This document shows positions 32,601-47,600 of a stretch of DNA of 64,000 bases, one piece after another. The stretch's first letter is position 1. Every line of letters begins with the position of its first letter. The stretch lies in assembly GCA_036850595.1 (NCBI GenBank), contig CM072152.1, positions 2,064,640-2,128,639 on the forward strand, given 5' to 3'. The notes under the pieces are model-generated. The model saw nothing but the letters and a program-made list of their open reading frames with translations, had not been told where the DNA came from and made no database searches. The translations under genes were made by a program, and so were the position numbers. This DNA comes from Rhyacichthys aspro (lineage: Eukaryota > Chordata > Actinopteri > Gobiiformes > Rhyacichthyidae).

Positions 32601-35600
32601 CTGCAGGACTCAGGAGTCTGGAGGTTAACCCAGTCACTTTTGAACTCACTCGTTGTTGTGGAATATTTTGTTTCACCTATGCCTGAAACACATGTACTGC
32701 CAGCATAGTGGGTGGAAAGTTTGTCTGCTTTTCTGCCTCGAGAGGTAGTGAAAAGTCCCTGTGGCTTTACTCTTTGCTGCCTTGCTTTCTTAACCTAAAT
32801 TGTCCACAAGGATGACTAACATGCAGTACTGATACACTACCACTCTGCTATAGTCACCTGATTGCTCTCTGTGACAGTTGGAGACATGGTCAGCTGGACG
32901 ATGAACCAGGTGGCGTTCCTCAGAATAAAGGCTGAGATGAGGTTCCAGTGAATAATGTTCCGCAGACATCGGATACTCCTGAAGCAAGACAGAAGAGTTA
33001 GAGTTGCGATTATACTCATTCTGTGCTTCAAACTATTGTTCGAGAAATACATATCATTCATCTTCTACAACTTATTCATTACGGCTTGTGGGAGGCTGGA
33101 GCGTGAGGCGGGGTACACCCAGTAAATCAAAGGGTGAACAGACACTGGCAGACCATTCACTCTCATTTTAATGAACTATGGAACATTATAAATGACCAAT
33201 TCACCTACAGCTTTCCTCTCGCCATCAAGATTATACATTTATTCAAGGTTCATGTTTTACCACTGCACTTACATAAACCTCCAGCAGATAACAGTGTCAG
33301 CCTTAAGTACAGCATCAAACAATCAAGCCTATGCTATAAGCCACTGTTTACGCTGATACCAATAGCTCACTTCAAATAATTGGCTGTGTCCAGACTTATG
33401 TGATTTAAAGGTCCTATATTATACTATTTTAAACATTTTAGAGTGTATGTTGGATACATTTAGGTTACCATACCATGTTTTGCAACATGAAACACACAAT
33501 AATTATCTTATACAAGTGGTTTGAATGAGCTCTCATCATGAGTCCAAAGTGAACGGTCTGATTTGGCGCTGTCACTTTAAGGCTCAGCTCTCCCGTGTTG
33601 GCTCCACCCACTCATGACGTCACGCTAGAGCTGCGCGAGCTGCGTTGGAACATGCGCTGGAAACAGACTGAAGTAAACACAGTACATCGTAGTAATAACT
33701 TTTTCAGCAATGGCTTTGAGAGTAACTGAGCCGTATATCTTCGACCCAGAGGAGTGGTTTATTTCACATATTGACGTCATTGCGTGAAACAGCTCGTTGA
33801 AAGGACTGTAGCTCAAACTAAATAAATTACTTAAACATGCGCGAATGAAACAAAACACAACTTTGGGTATGTGTTTGAGGTAGAAACAACGTTAGAACAT
33901 GGTTAAAAGCTCAGAAAAGTTGATTTAGCATAATATGGGACCTTTAATGTTTGCAATATGCAAAACAAACTTGTCCATTAGTGTTTCACAAACAGTATTT
34001 TCTATTAAGACTAAATCATGTGTAGTCATTGGAATTTCTACTGCATGGTTGTCAGGGGTACAACATTTTTCCTCTAGCAAGAAGGTGGGAAAATTACATT
34101 CATCGTTTTTGAAAAAATCTCTACAGGGTCCACAGCATTTTTTAAAAGACTATCTTTTAGTGTTCTGGAAATGCACCAGTAGTGTGTACATGTGTGGATC
34201 TATGCTTGGTTTAAGGTCTGAGTCCTTTGTTCATATTAAGGGCAATTGCAGTCAGCAATTAGACCAGAACTGAGATGATTAATGAGATGAATAAAACAAC
34301 TTAAATTATTTTATTATTCGTAACGACAGATTGACCAGAAAGCTATATTCCTCATTCAGCCTAGCTTTACAAAATGTGAATGTAAAGTGATTCTGATATT
34401 TACTATGTTGCCTGCCAGTGTTCTGGGCCACAATGACTGCTGGGAAGTTTATAACATGTTGTTGTATGTGAACCCATGAGTCAATCGGCAGTGTTCAAAA
34501 ACAAGCTCCTGTTCTGTCAAACACTTGGCTGGTTCAAAATACAAGCACAAAATGAATCCTGCTCTGATTCTTACATGCCCTTTACCCATCACAGTATCAG
34601 TAATCTTTGTCACACTGTGCCACTTAAATTGGCCAAGACTAACAGGCGTGTCACACTGTGCAAACAGAAAAGCTGTGTATGGTTAGAATGTCATTTATTA
34701 GAAAAAAGAGAGAACAAAAAAGAAAGAGAGTCTATACAAGTTTTGATTTGGAGAAAGAGGAAAACTGGGTTTTAGAATGACTTACCTCAAGAGAGCATGA
34801 GATAAGTCATTAGCAAAGGCCTGAGTACATTACATGCTGTAAGTCTAGCTAACTGCTGTAAAAGAATATTAGCTAGTTCATATTTAACCAATGTCAATGC
34901 ATGTCCTACCTGTGTTAATATGGGTTCTCTCTGGCTTCCTCCTACCGCCCAAAGACATGCATGTGTAGGTGTGATGGATGTAAATATGAGAGCGAATTGT
35001 TGTCAGTGTATGTCTCTAAATGTTAGCCCTGTGACTAACTGGTCATTGTTCAGAATGTACCTCGCCTTAGGCCCATGTCTGCTAGGACAGGCTCCAGCTG
35101 TCCACAACCACTAACGGGATTAGGCGGTAGAAGATGAAAATGAATTATTTAATCCAGGTTATGGCAGGATTCTTTCCAGTTGTCCTAAATTTCTGACACT
35201 GGGAGATTGGTCATACCTAATCCTGTTTCACTCTGCAATGGACAACCAATAAAAACCATGACCATGACGACATCTAAAATCACTCAGTGTGACAGAGGCT
35301 CTAGAACAAAAGGTGCTTATTTGATTAGAGGTTGGTTAAGGGTCAGAGGTCACCTGAGTCTCATGAAGAGGGTGAAGGCCAAGAGCAGAGCCCCCAGAGA
35401 GATGCAGTGTCCCAGGTAGTTTATGATGACTGCCACCTGGTAATGGACTTTACTCTTCCTCTGAACAGGAAACAGGGAGAAGACAGGAGAGAATAAAATG
35501 CAGTTAGTCTTACAATCACACCTTTTTTCTCTGGACAGATCAGAAAGACAGTGACTGGACACAATCAAATGTTTCCATTTTACATTGATTGCTTCTATTA

Positions 35601-38600
35601 GCACTTTAATATGGGAAGAAAGTATTACAATAGCAATTTTGGTACATATTATGTACTAATGATAGATAATAGTTAGATAGAGTTATTACTAATCACAACA
35701 ACATTTCACACTTGGCAATTTACATGCAAGTTTAATGTCTACACAAAATACAGTGCAGTCATCAAATGTGATAATTTCTTAGTTTTTAATATGGATGCCC
35801 TTCATGACTCAACCCTCTCCATTTATTCAGGCTTGGGACAGGCACAAAGGTTTGTGCCCCCTTGTGGCTGGATCCTAGAAGTGTTCATTATTGTAGAATC
35901 AGTACATAAAAGATGTCCTGGACATAGACTTTGCAAAGCATTTAAAAGCATTGTTAAACAACTTTGCTTAGTTTGAGGAAAAAGGTGTGAAAACCTAGTG
36001 GTTATAGCTCTGTTCTGAATTTGTTGAGTCAGGTAAGACCCAGATTTGTTTGTGCTGAATTTTAATTTTTAACATTTCTGCTGCTCCAAAACTTTAGAAT
36101 TCCCCTGGGTGAGGTGTGTGTGCTGAAGGTACAGATCTAAAAACCCTCCTTTCCTTTCTTCTTCTGTTCATTCATGCTCTTTCTTTCTTCTACTTCATTG
36201 ATTTCTTTATTAGATATTTCCTAAATGTCCCGTTCCAGATGGTCCACAGTGGGTCCATATGTCAGCTCATGTGACTCTGTCCCACTGAGAAAATCTGTTT
36301 GGTCTCGTGTGATTGGACAGTGGGAAGGGCAGTTGTCCAATAAGAGAGCTGTAATTAATACACGGTCTGGACCAGTCCCTGTAGAACCACAGGCACAGAT
36401 TTGATTTATCTGATACTTTAGAAGAGACTGCACTGGGTTTTGAAGAGCACTGCTTGAGACAGAGACTGGTCTGCGCCAAGAACTGATCCAGCCTCACTGT
36501 GTCCAAACCACCCCCTAAATCTCTAATCAAGACTTACACGCAGCTGTGACTAGACTGTATCATGGTCAAAACAAGACCAGTGTATAATATATTGGAAAAG
36601 ATCCCAGGGAACGGTTAGAATATTCAAACACAAGTTGGTTGGACACGGCGTTCCTGGATAAAAAAAGGTTAAAAAAAAACCAAAACAACCCTTCCTGCTC
36701 TTACTGGTTGCGGCGCCAGTCTAATGGATGTACATGGAACAGACCATACTTTTGACAAACATGTGTCCTGAGTCTGGTCTCTAATTGGCTTCTCCAAGAT
36801 ATGCCCAGGTGCCCGGGGCTAAGAGCTGCATACCTGGCTAATCAGACAATTTGATGACGTCTTATATCCTTTGTGATTGGTTCTCTACACTTATCAGTCA
36901 AAATAACAGCCCACCCATCCACAGTGCATGAACAAACTCATACAGGTAGAGATAAGGGGAAATTTGGCTGTTTTGACTGTTTCTTAAAACTACAGTTTTA
37001 CAAGATGTTTACTTGAAGAGAAGAAGAGGGGATTTAAACAGGCTGCCAAATAAAAGAATTTATGCTTCTACTGAATATATCATTGTAAGTCTGATTCTGA
37101 AAGAGTCTACCCCACCAGCTCTGTCTTCCTCTGTTCAGTGCATTCAATCTTTCAGGTCAAGCATGGCACAGGCCTGGCAATATAGTAATTTGAATCTTTA
37201 GTTATCCTTTACTATTTCTGTGAGTAAGTGTCAAATGCAGAGTGTTCCCTTGTTATAAGTGACCCCACATCCTTTCACACCAGGGGTGCAGAGATGTAAG
37301 GGAGACTGGTAGACTGTTGAATTAAAGGTAACAAGATTTGATTTATGCAAGATCCTTACAAAAACAAATAATGATGGAATATTTTTAATAACTTGAATTA
37401 TTATAATTACTGAATTATTCAGTAAAAAAATCTAATCTGTTTTTAGGCTCTGTACTGAGGCTTGTCAAGGTTATATTGAGGACATACGCAGTCAGTAAAG
37501 GTGCTCTCTAGCATATAACTAGGATATTTGTCTCTTAAAGCCGCTCACATGAATTTGGAGAAAAAAAGACAGCTACAAGTCTTCAGGCCATTTCACCTAC
37601 TCATCACCTACTCATTCGCACATTATTATTATTATTATTATTATTATTGTTCATCATCAAACACATTTAAATATTATACAAAGATAACCTTAAGTAAACA
37701 AAATGCAGTTTTTAAGTGATGATTTGACGGATTTGACGGAAAAGGCTATCTAAACCTTACAGTGCCCTGTGTGAAAAAGTACTTGCCCCTTGTCAAATCA
37801 TGAATTAACTCTGATTAAAAACAATTTTTGGAAAGCTGATTTCAATTTCAACACCTAGGTCTGATTACTGCCAGCGAAACACGATGAGAGAGGTCACAAA
37901 AGAACCCACAGCAACATTTAAAGAACTGCAGGCCTCACTTGTCTCATTTAAGGTCAGTGTTCATGACTCAACAATAAGAAAAAGACAGGGCAAAAATGGC
38001 ATCAATGGCAGAGTTCCATTTTGGGGCTGCTTTGATGCTATAGGACCTGGACGACCTGCTGTGATTGATGGAACCATGAACTCTGCTCTCTTCCAAAAAA
38101 ATCCTGAAGAAGAATGTCCATCAGTTCAGGACCTGGACAGCAGGATCCAAAACACACCAGCAAGAACTTACCTTGTAGCTGTGAAGCAGGAGCGCTAACC
38201 ACTCTGCTACCATGCACCTTTGTCTAATATTTAGATTTGTCTGATGATCTGAAACAGCAAATATACTAAAAAAAATAAGAAGATCAGGACAGCACTCTAG
38301 TCCTAAGATTACTTTTAAGTAAAATTGTCTTATTTTGTGGCTGATTACTAAAACTGTGGAGTTTGGTGCTGAGCTGACCTGACATAATGGACAAATGTCT
38401 ACTCATAACAACATGCACGCAGTGGAGAAGGGATTGAATATGCTATGTATGGACATAAATATGCTGAGTCATTCAGCATCATTCATGCAACTCATTAGGC
38501 AGAACTCAGACTGAGAGAGATGCAGCTTGAGCCTGCAGCAGGAGGAGGGTGGGGCACACAGCAGGGACCATAAGGTTAATAAAGGGAATATTTCAAGGGA

Positions 38601-41600
38601 TTAGAACCAAAAGAGCAAGTGATATTTCACCAACTTCAGGAGCAAAACAATGACCATATTTTGATCAGACTTTGTGAATTGGCTTTTCTCCTAAATGATC
38701 AAAATTGTGCACACATGTTTGATATCCAATGCAACAATTTTACAAGAAATAATTGTATACATTTATTAAATTGAGGAAATGAACATTATCTTTTTGGCTT
38801 TAAGGTTTTCTAACATAAACAGTGCAGCAGCTATGTGCCCTTTTAGCTCTGACTGAATCCTTAGTTCAGAGATAGACTTTGGGGGTTTATTAGTAACTAA
38901 ACTTCTTTTCCTTTCAGCTCTTCCCCAGTGAATCATTTGCTTCCATCTAGGCCTATCCCCTGCATCCTCGTCTCTCAAAGCAACTGCCTTTATGTCTTCT
39001 TTTACTACATACATAAACCTCCTCTTTGGTCTTCCTCTCGGCCTTCTGCTCTAATCTTAGCATCCTTTGACTGATGAAGCTATAGCAGAAATTCAGGGTG
39101 GAAGACTCCTCCCCTTCACCTCCGCTGCTGCTCCTCACATTCCTATCTCAGCCAATTATTGCTAAGCTGGCCTATATTTAAAGCACCCAGCAGATATTTA
39201 TGTATCCTTATAAACAATGTTTTGGAGACTAGTAACATTTGTTCATTCATGTATTGTAGTGAATGAAGAAGGACTTGGTTTGAGTCCCAGTCCCAGTCCC
39301 TCCCTCAAGAAACCCCACAGCATTCATTTGCTAATGTCTGAACTTTCCTTCTCCATACAAGCTCCAACTGACACTGGACCATGACTAAACTAAGATTTTG
39401 CCACAGGAGACTGGGGTCCTGTCCCTGGACTTGGTTCAGTCCAGTCTTTGGGGAGGTTTAAAGGAAAAAAGTGTTTATCTTTAGAAAAAAAAGCCTTGAG
39501 CTGAGCGAAGAGGCTGAGGCTGTCAGTCTAAAGGCACTGATCTCTGAAGTGCACAGCTGGTGTTCCTCACAATCTGTCACTTCATTTATTTATTTATTGT
39601 TTAGTCATTGTCACCATGGCAACAGAGCCCAGCATCCCTGTCACTTCACACTTACACTTAGTCATTTACAGCTCTGGGCTCAGAGCGAGAGCTCACCTCA
39701 ACTACTTTACTCCTGCAGCATTTAGTCTGACTGGAGCCCAGGCTTTGCCAGGTCCAGAGTCAGTTTTCACTACAAAAAAACACCAGCCCTCTGCTGTACT
39801 TTCATGTCAAGTCTGCAGCACCACAGTGTTTTAGGATTTGGGACCAAGAAATGATGTAGACCTCGACAACTACTTGTTCAAAATCCTGTTTCCAAAACTG
39901 TCATGATTATTAAAAGTAAATTGTCTATTTTGAATGATTGTGAGTGTCTGTCTGTGTCAGTTCTGTGATTAACTGGTGAAAGTCACGTCCAGCTGGAACA
40001 CTCTCCAACCTCCTGCTGTGAGTATAATTTCTGGCAAATAAATGAATAAACAGATGAACAGCACTCTGAGGGCTGCTACATGGAACAATGCAATATTTAT
40101 TTTATTATTTGCATAACGTAAGCAGTACACAAGATAGGGTTTGCTTTTGTTTTAGCCAAACATAAAGTCTCCACCACTCCATCTGCAGGTTTTTTTTAAA
40201 TCATATTTTCTATTCTCAAAAAAAAAGCAGCACCAACATTCCCAGGGTTGCTCTGTCTGTTTTCTCTAAAGTTACATTTGACCACAGGGGACTGTGAGAT
40301 ATTGTGAGATTTCTCAAGTTCGTTGTCAAGACTTTGATGGCCCTCAAAGGACTCTCTGTGTTTCTTGGCCACACATCACAGCTTCATACAGTACAGACAA
40401 AACTGTTAACCTTTAACATTATTAAATCTTTGTTGAGATAAAAGCTGTCAGCATTTTGTTTGGAGATACAAACTCGGGCAGAAACACTTCTCTGGATGTT
40501 CACGAGGAAACTAGACTAGATTCAACTTTATTATCATTAATCATGTGACATGTACCCGGCAAAAGGCAGTTTATCAGCGGACCACAAGTGCAGAGACTTC
40601 TTTATAAATATATGGATATGTGGACCCAGCTGGTGCAGACCAAGCAGAGTACTGCTCAGATACTGAGTGGTGGTTGTGTGAGTACTGACCAGGAGGATGA
40701 TCTCCGTGCACTGGCTGTAGTTGCCTCGAGGGGCCCAGGTCCCATTGGACTGACACTCTCTGTAGACTCGGTCTGGAAAACAGAGGTCAGAGGTCACATC
40801 ACATCCACAGTTTGTCATTGACATTTCCTTTGCTAGGTTTCTTAGTATTGTTTTTGGACCTTGAGCTACCTTCCTTCTGGGCTTCTCTTCTTTTCAGTGT
40901 CTGTCTGACTCTGTTACAAAGACATTCATATTTTGGCAGGGACTGACTAGAATGTAATACTGGAGTTGATCCAGGACTCCCCAGAAAGTTTGAGGGGCTC
41001 TTTGGCAAAAGAACACAAGGAATGAAAATGACACAAAACCAAGGCACTCTCTGCTAAATTTAAATACTCTTCTTTACAGAGTGGTCACGTTGGACCAAAC
41101 AATTCCTTAATGTTTTTTGGCATTAAATCTTCCTCAGAAGTCAAACCAGGGATCCTAACAGAGATCATATTCGACACAGTGCACAGTGTCAGCTTCATCT
41201 CTGAGCTTGAATGGATGGTCTGGATCTGGGAGTGGAAGTTCAGTGGCTTTATTTATTCTTCAACACAACTTGTAGGTTTTATGTAGCTAGGGAAAGAACA
41301 CTGCATCCGGGTTTACTCACACTAAACCATGACCCATATACAACTCAGTGGATACATGGCTAGAGTCTGATGTGCCTTGTTCAGACTACACAATGTTTCA
41401 CCCCAATGGTCAGTCAGGTTTACAGAAAAGTGTAATATCAGCAACAGTTATGACAAGAAAGTGACAGGAAATTACCTGACCCCACTCAAAAGAGGAGTTT
41501 CAAATTGACAAGCACAAAAACAAACACAACAAGTTCTTTTTGCTTTGTTAAGGAGAAAGAAACAAATACAGACAGTATGCTTTGTACAGAGTTGTTTTTC

Positions 41601-44600
41601 CTCCCTTCCCCTGACCTGTTCCATCTCTCATCCGGAATCTGTCGCTCTCAAAAGCTGTATCATTGCTGACTGGCCCAGATTTTTATCCCACTAGATATTT
41701 GTTGGAGTTGGCATCAAGTCGGCGAGTGTGTTCAGTGACATCAGTGTTAAAGCTGAACAAACCTGTTGTGTTGTAGTGAATCCCGTTGAACTGTTCTGGA
41801 CAGGGTCTGGAGACCACTTCACCTGCTGCACTTCGAGGCCAACACGTCCCTATTCCATCCACCGACAGGTCACAGAATAGACCTAAATAGAGAAAGATGA
41901 TATTGATGTAATAGGTAGGTATAGACCTAGAGAAATACTTGCAATTGTACAGAGACTAATTTTTAGTTTTTCATCTAAAATGAGAATGTTTTCTGTTTTG
42001 TAAGAACACAGTGTGTCTTAGTGAACGATTATTATTACACACACTCAGCTATAATCAAAAAACGATGAAGAATGAAAACATTTAAATGTTACAGGCACCA
42101 GCCTCCACAGTTTACACCTAAAGGTATTGTATGTTCACCTGTAGAGTTGGTGAAGGTCAGCGTCAGGTTCAACACCATGGTCCTCACTGTAAACACACAC
42201 ACATACAGAGTAAGATCTAAAGATTCAGTCTGCAGCAGTACAGCACAAAGTTTGTGAGATGTCACTTAAACTGTGATTTAATGATGTGTCCTATAAGACT
42301 GACGACTGATAAAACTAAATGAATCGGTTATTAAAGCTGAATCTAGTACACGCACCACAGCTCCAGCTCTGAACTGACTCTGTCTGCTTACATTTACATT
42401 TACTGTTTAGTGTAACTGAGATGTGACAGAAGTGAAACATAAAATCTTTAAATGTCTCACCACCAGATGTGTTCACATGGAGTTAACCAACATGGACACA
42501 GGCTCATTCCTCATGGCTCTACGTCACATTATTTCATAGAAGGCCAAGACATTAGAAATAGTTCATGATCAGGAGGCTTTATCTGCTGCAAAACCTTGTT
42601 TGCAAGAAAAGCTCAGAGAACAAAGCATCACACATAGTGGTGGCACAGATTTTTAGTCTATTAATGTGTTATTTAAGAATGCTCTGTTTGGGACTTTGTG
42701 CTACAAGGTCTGTCTCAGAAGATGCTCTACACACAGCCATCACTGAACTGGAAGGTTGGGTTGTCATGGCTGTCCCTAAACCAACATTACCTGATTTTTT
42801 AAAATCTTGCATTTAAAAAAAACTAAAATATTACCTAATAGCATAACATCATCTAGGCTTTATTAACAAGGATTTGACAAGATGATTGATACATGGATAA
42901 ATGCAATGCATGTAAAAGATGTTTAACAAGGTGGAGCTAATAGCGAGATCACATCGGTCTGAGGTGACCTTAAAAGTAAATTAATAAAATAAAAGCCAAA
43001 AGTCTAGTGGCAGAGAGAGAAGTTGGTCCATATGAAGAGTGTTTAAATGAGCAGCTGCTGTAACAGAGAGGGTTATGTGACATTATGTGATGTCATTGAC
43101 AGTGTGAGGAGGAAGTTTTCTTTGGTTGACTACATCTCTAGTGTCCTGTGGTTGTGTTCAGGTGAGTGGAACCACACAACAACTCAGCATCAAGGAAAGT
43201 CGACTGTGATTGTAGTACTTTTTGTGTACTAAGGGACATTCTGTAGATCAGGCATCAGGTCAGTAATATAAAGTTAAAAGTCCAAATGACACATGCTTAT
43301 TTTCTATCTTGATTTAATTGCACTAAGGTGGCTTTTGAGCTTTAGTTATGTACCAGATAACTATTACTGACCCTGTTTCCTTTGGCAAATTTTGCTTGAA
43401 ATCAGTTATTATATGCATGTAACAATAGCTATCTCATGCCCAATGCAATGTAGTAGAAGGCAGTGATCCAGGGGCCTTTTCTATTTGAATGTTTTTATGT
43501 TCATTTATCTTCCTTATGGACCTAAGACATGTTGGTAAAATGAAGCATCAGCTATTTTCAGTAAAGACAAACAATTGCACAAATCACACATGACCAACAG
43601 AAACCAGGTCAGTATACATAGACATTATCTGCTGGATTCCTTTATGCTGCAGGCACTGCAAACATGCTGTGTACTATATAGAAATATAAAATGAACAGTT
43701 GGCACAAACCTGTGAGGTTGGAGGCCATTAAGAGGAGGGTCTCACAGCTGAAGTCGAGCGAACACACTTTCCCCAGAAACACCACAAGAAGGATGAGCGG
43801 AGCCTGGAGAGAACAGACCAGATATTCAGCATCAGTTCTGAGTTAGTGCTCAAGCATAAAACAGCACTCAGAAGTGCACTCAACAGAGGCCAATGAAAGC
43901 CCATGACATGTGTTCCTACTGCATAGTCAAAACCAACAGTCTCTGCTTGTGTTGCCTTAAAAGTCTGTACCACAGACTGAACCAGGCCCTGATAGTGATG
44001 TACTGTATCCATTTTGGTTCTTTTGGTTTCACTGAAGTTTTTAAACCACATCAAAGGAATCTCCTTTCAGCTGTCATGACAAATAGAGGTTTGCCTTGAT
44101 TTTATGCATCAGCACAACAAATGTGCTTTAGGTAGATAAGGGCAAGTGTACGTCCCAGTTTGACTGTCCTAGGTAATGTCCCATTTTCAGACAGTGTCCT
44201 GGTTTTAGCCAAAGCTCCTTATTCAAATGCACCATCTTTACAACACATAGAGTCTATACTGTGTGTCATAAAGCTGCAACTGCTGTTTCTCTTTTAACCA
44301 AAAGAGCAAATAATATGCATGACCCAGATGTTCTCAAAGATACTAATGCATCAATACCGTACCTTATTTTTTCCACTATCAAAATAAATACAAATACATA
44401 AATGCAATGAAACTATAGTGCTGCTGTTGTATAATTCTATCCCAGTCAGGACCACTTTGTCAATATCTTCGGTGCACATGTTTCTGTTTGGCAGTGAGGC
44501 ACTGCACTGGGACAGTCCTGCCCCTCCTGGTGCACACAGAGCAGCAGCTGCCGGCTGTATGGAGCAGAGAGGAGCAGCTGATGTAGGCTGGCACCACACA

Positions 44601-47600
44601 TCTGGACACATGAGCAAGAAAACAGAGTGTTGGCTTGTTTATTGATGATCTTTCATCCTCCTGAGTACAGGACAGAACACAGATGTTTATTGAATTCTAT
44701 GTTTTGTAAGTAAGTCATGCTAAAGTGAAAATATTAGCTATGTGACCAGTGGCATTAAATGCTGCACTGTGTAAAAAAGTGTTGTAACACTTATTCACTC
44801 ATTTTCTTCCAATTTCCCGTTGGATGTCATGGGTGGCTTGAGCCTATCACAGCAGCTTTGGGCCTGAGGCGGGGTACCCTGGACAAAGGCCAGTTAGTCG
44901 CAACACTGACACTTAGAGACAGACAATGGCAGAGAACTATTCACTTTCACATTAATTCAACAGGGATACTTTGCCATTTGACTGACACGTGCAGATCTTT
45001 GACACGCAGCCTCCACTGCCAGCCGAGGATATAAAAGTTGGCTGATTGGGGATCAAACTCACGACCTTCTTGCTGTGAGACAGGATTGCATTCTGCTACA
45101 GCTGAACACTTTTTTGAACACATAATGTGAGCTGTTTCCACAAGGTTTGTATACCCTTGCAGGGCCCCTTCAGGGCCCCTGCCTGCCTGTCCCCCCAGCT
45201 CATTTAAATGCCCTTTACACTGCAATACTACTTTCTTTCTTGCCTTCTGTGTGTGCTACACTTTTAAAAAAGGTAAAGCTTAACACTGCAGTCAGCTGAT
45301 TGGATGATAGACAATCCTCACTCAAGTGAAAACAAGCAAAAGAAAAAACATTGAACGGAAATGTTTTTCAAATAAAATATGTCTTGTTATTGTAATAAAT
45401 GTTATATTCCAACATAAAACATGAGAAATGCTCTTTCCCAAAGACAAAGCTTCTGTTTAATATCATCTGCTGTTTCCACTTTTACAATAAACAGATTTGG
45501 CATCTTAAAACATCAAAAGAGTGAGTCCCTTTATAATTTAAAATACCGCAGGTTTATGAATTTAATGTTCAGAAAGATAGGAATCAACCAGAAACAATCT
45601 ATGGTTTACTGCAGCAGTATACGACTGTTCCTCCAGCCTCTCGATGCCACACGCAAGGATTTACTCTCTTATTCAGATCAATTATTAACAATGCTTTCTC
45701 ACAAAGTCTGCTTCAAATATGATGTATATCTCAAATAGCAACACAACTTTTGGGCGACGGCGACTCGGTTGTCCAATACCTGGAAGGCTGGCAATTCAAC
45801 TTCACACTGTCCAAGTGTCATTGGGCAAGACTCTGAAGCCTGCCTGCCCCCCAGTGCCTGAGACACTGGTATATGAATGTGTGACTGCTTGGGTGTGTGA
45901 ATGGGTGAACGGAAGCTTGATGTAAAGTGCTTTCAGTGCCCAAGAAGGTAGAAAAACACAATATGAAGGCAGTACTTGTAGCCAGAAGAGGGCGCAGATC
46001 CCTTGTTACACCAGCAGTGCCATATTCACAGTGGTCACTTGTTTACAAGGGGAGACTATCCAAGCAGCAAATTTGAAAGAAAGAAACATATCTTCTTGAA
46101 TGGAAGGGCCATTTTAGTGTATTTTGTACAAATTCGAGTCTGCCAGAGTGCAGTGCATTTGCCTGTTTTGGCTTCCTCTACTTGAGCAGTAAAGCAACTC
46201 ACGTAATCTCTCGCAACATGTCCTTGTCCTGGGAACAGGAAACTTCCATTGGAGGTTTCTGTCCAGCTGAGGTTGCTGTGTCAGTGTGAGAAGCATGATT
46301 CTACTGATCTCATTTCTGAAAACCATCAAAATGATCTATTTTTGGGCTAACAGTTATTCCTCTTTAAGATGCACGCACAATTAAAACATGAGGCTCTTTG
46401 GGGTACACATGAACCAAACTGAGCTGTACTGATCTCACCCATACCATACAAACCAATGGAAACCAGGGAGGCTATAGTCTCTGGTCAATAGCAAACAGTC
46501 CCCCCAGCCCCTCATCACAGCAACCTCAGCACACATCCCCACATCCACTTTATCTGTTTGTGTAGGGATAATTTATTCATCACAAAGAGGATATAGAGAA
46601 AGTGTGCAGCCGTAAATCAGAGCCTGACCAGTCTGTTCTACAGCTGTTTGCTCTCTGTCAGCTGAACAATCAGAGTGACTCACTGCATCCATTTTATGAA
46701 GTGCTCCTGATTTAAACTGTCTCAGTGAATGGAGATGTAAATGAGTGTGCACGTCTCCACACACAACTGTATGTCCCTCATTCAGGACCAGGCAAATGAC
46801 TGTGTTACAACAAACAGTGCTGATCAAAAGAGTGAGGAGAACATTTACATCAGTTGATACTCACAAACACAACTGAAGCGGAGCAGGTGTCAGACTGAAA
46901 GTGCAGGAGGTTAATTGTTGTCTAATAAGAGTAAGTGAAAGTGTCTGGATATCCAAAGGGGAATGCAAACATGACAGAAGAAAGCACAGGTATTACACTG
47001 CTGTGTGGACACTTGTCCAAGCTCAAAAAGGAACCCACACGGTTACTATACTCATGTCTGTATTATAACACCTGAAGGATGTTGAAATACACCAATAATT
47101 GTTATTATTCTCGTTTGGAAGAAAGATTTGGACAGAATTTTCTTTTCTCACAACAATATGCCATTTAAAATTATTTGTAATACTAACAAAAAGTCACAAA
47201 TAACAATAACATCTACTGCACCAAGGTAAGACACACATTGAGTTCTGTCTGCCTGTTTATCTTTTTAAGAATAAATGTTCTATACTTTCAGTAACTTTCA
47301 ATTAGAAGCTTAGTCAGACTTGACAGATCCATACCGTCACATTGAGTCTTTACTGATTCATGGTAAATAAACTTTTCCATTCTAAATCATCCACTGTCCC
47401 CAGCCCATCTTTTAGTTAGTCTCCACACAGCTCTGGTACTGCTTGGGACTTGCTGTAAAAACAGCAACAAGTAAATTAAATACAAAGTCAAATATCACTC
47501 ATTGACTCTGAGAGGGTTTTTCTGCAGACTATTTCTGAGAGTGTCTGTCTGTCTCTCTGCAGATCAATGCTTCTCTGTCTGAACAAAGTAAAGGCTCAAC

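Noticed and set aside
43728..44054. Minus-strand 108-aa ORF overlapping crhr1 exon 2
   Set aside because: It reads exon 2 in the wrong frame (RLRSSFLWCFWGKC). The frame chosen (APLILLVVFLG) matches CRHR1 and the phase of exons 1 and 3.
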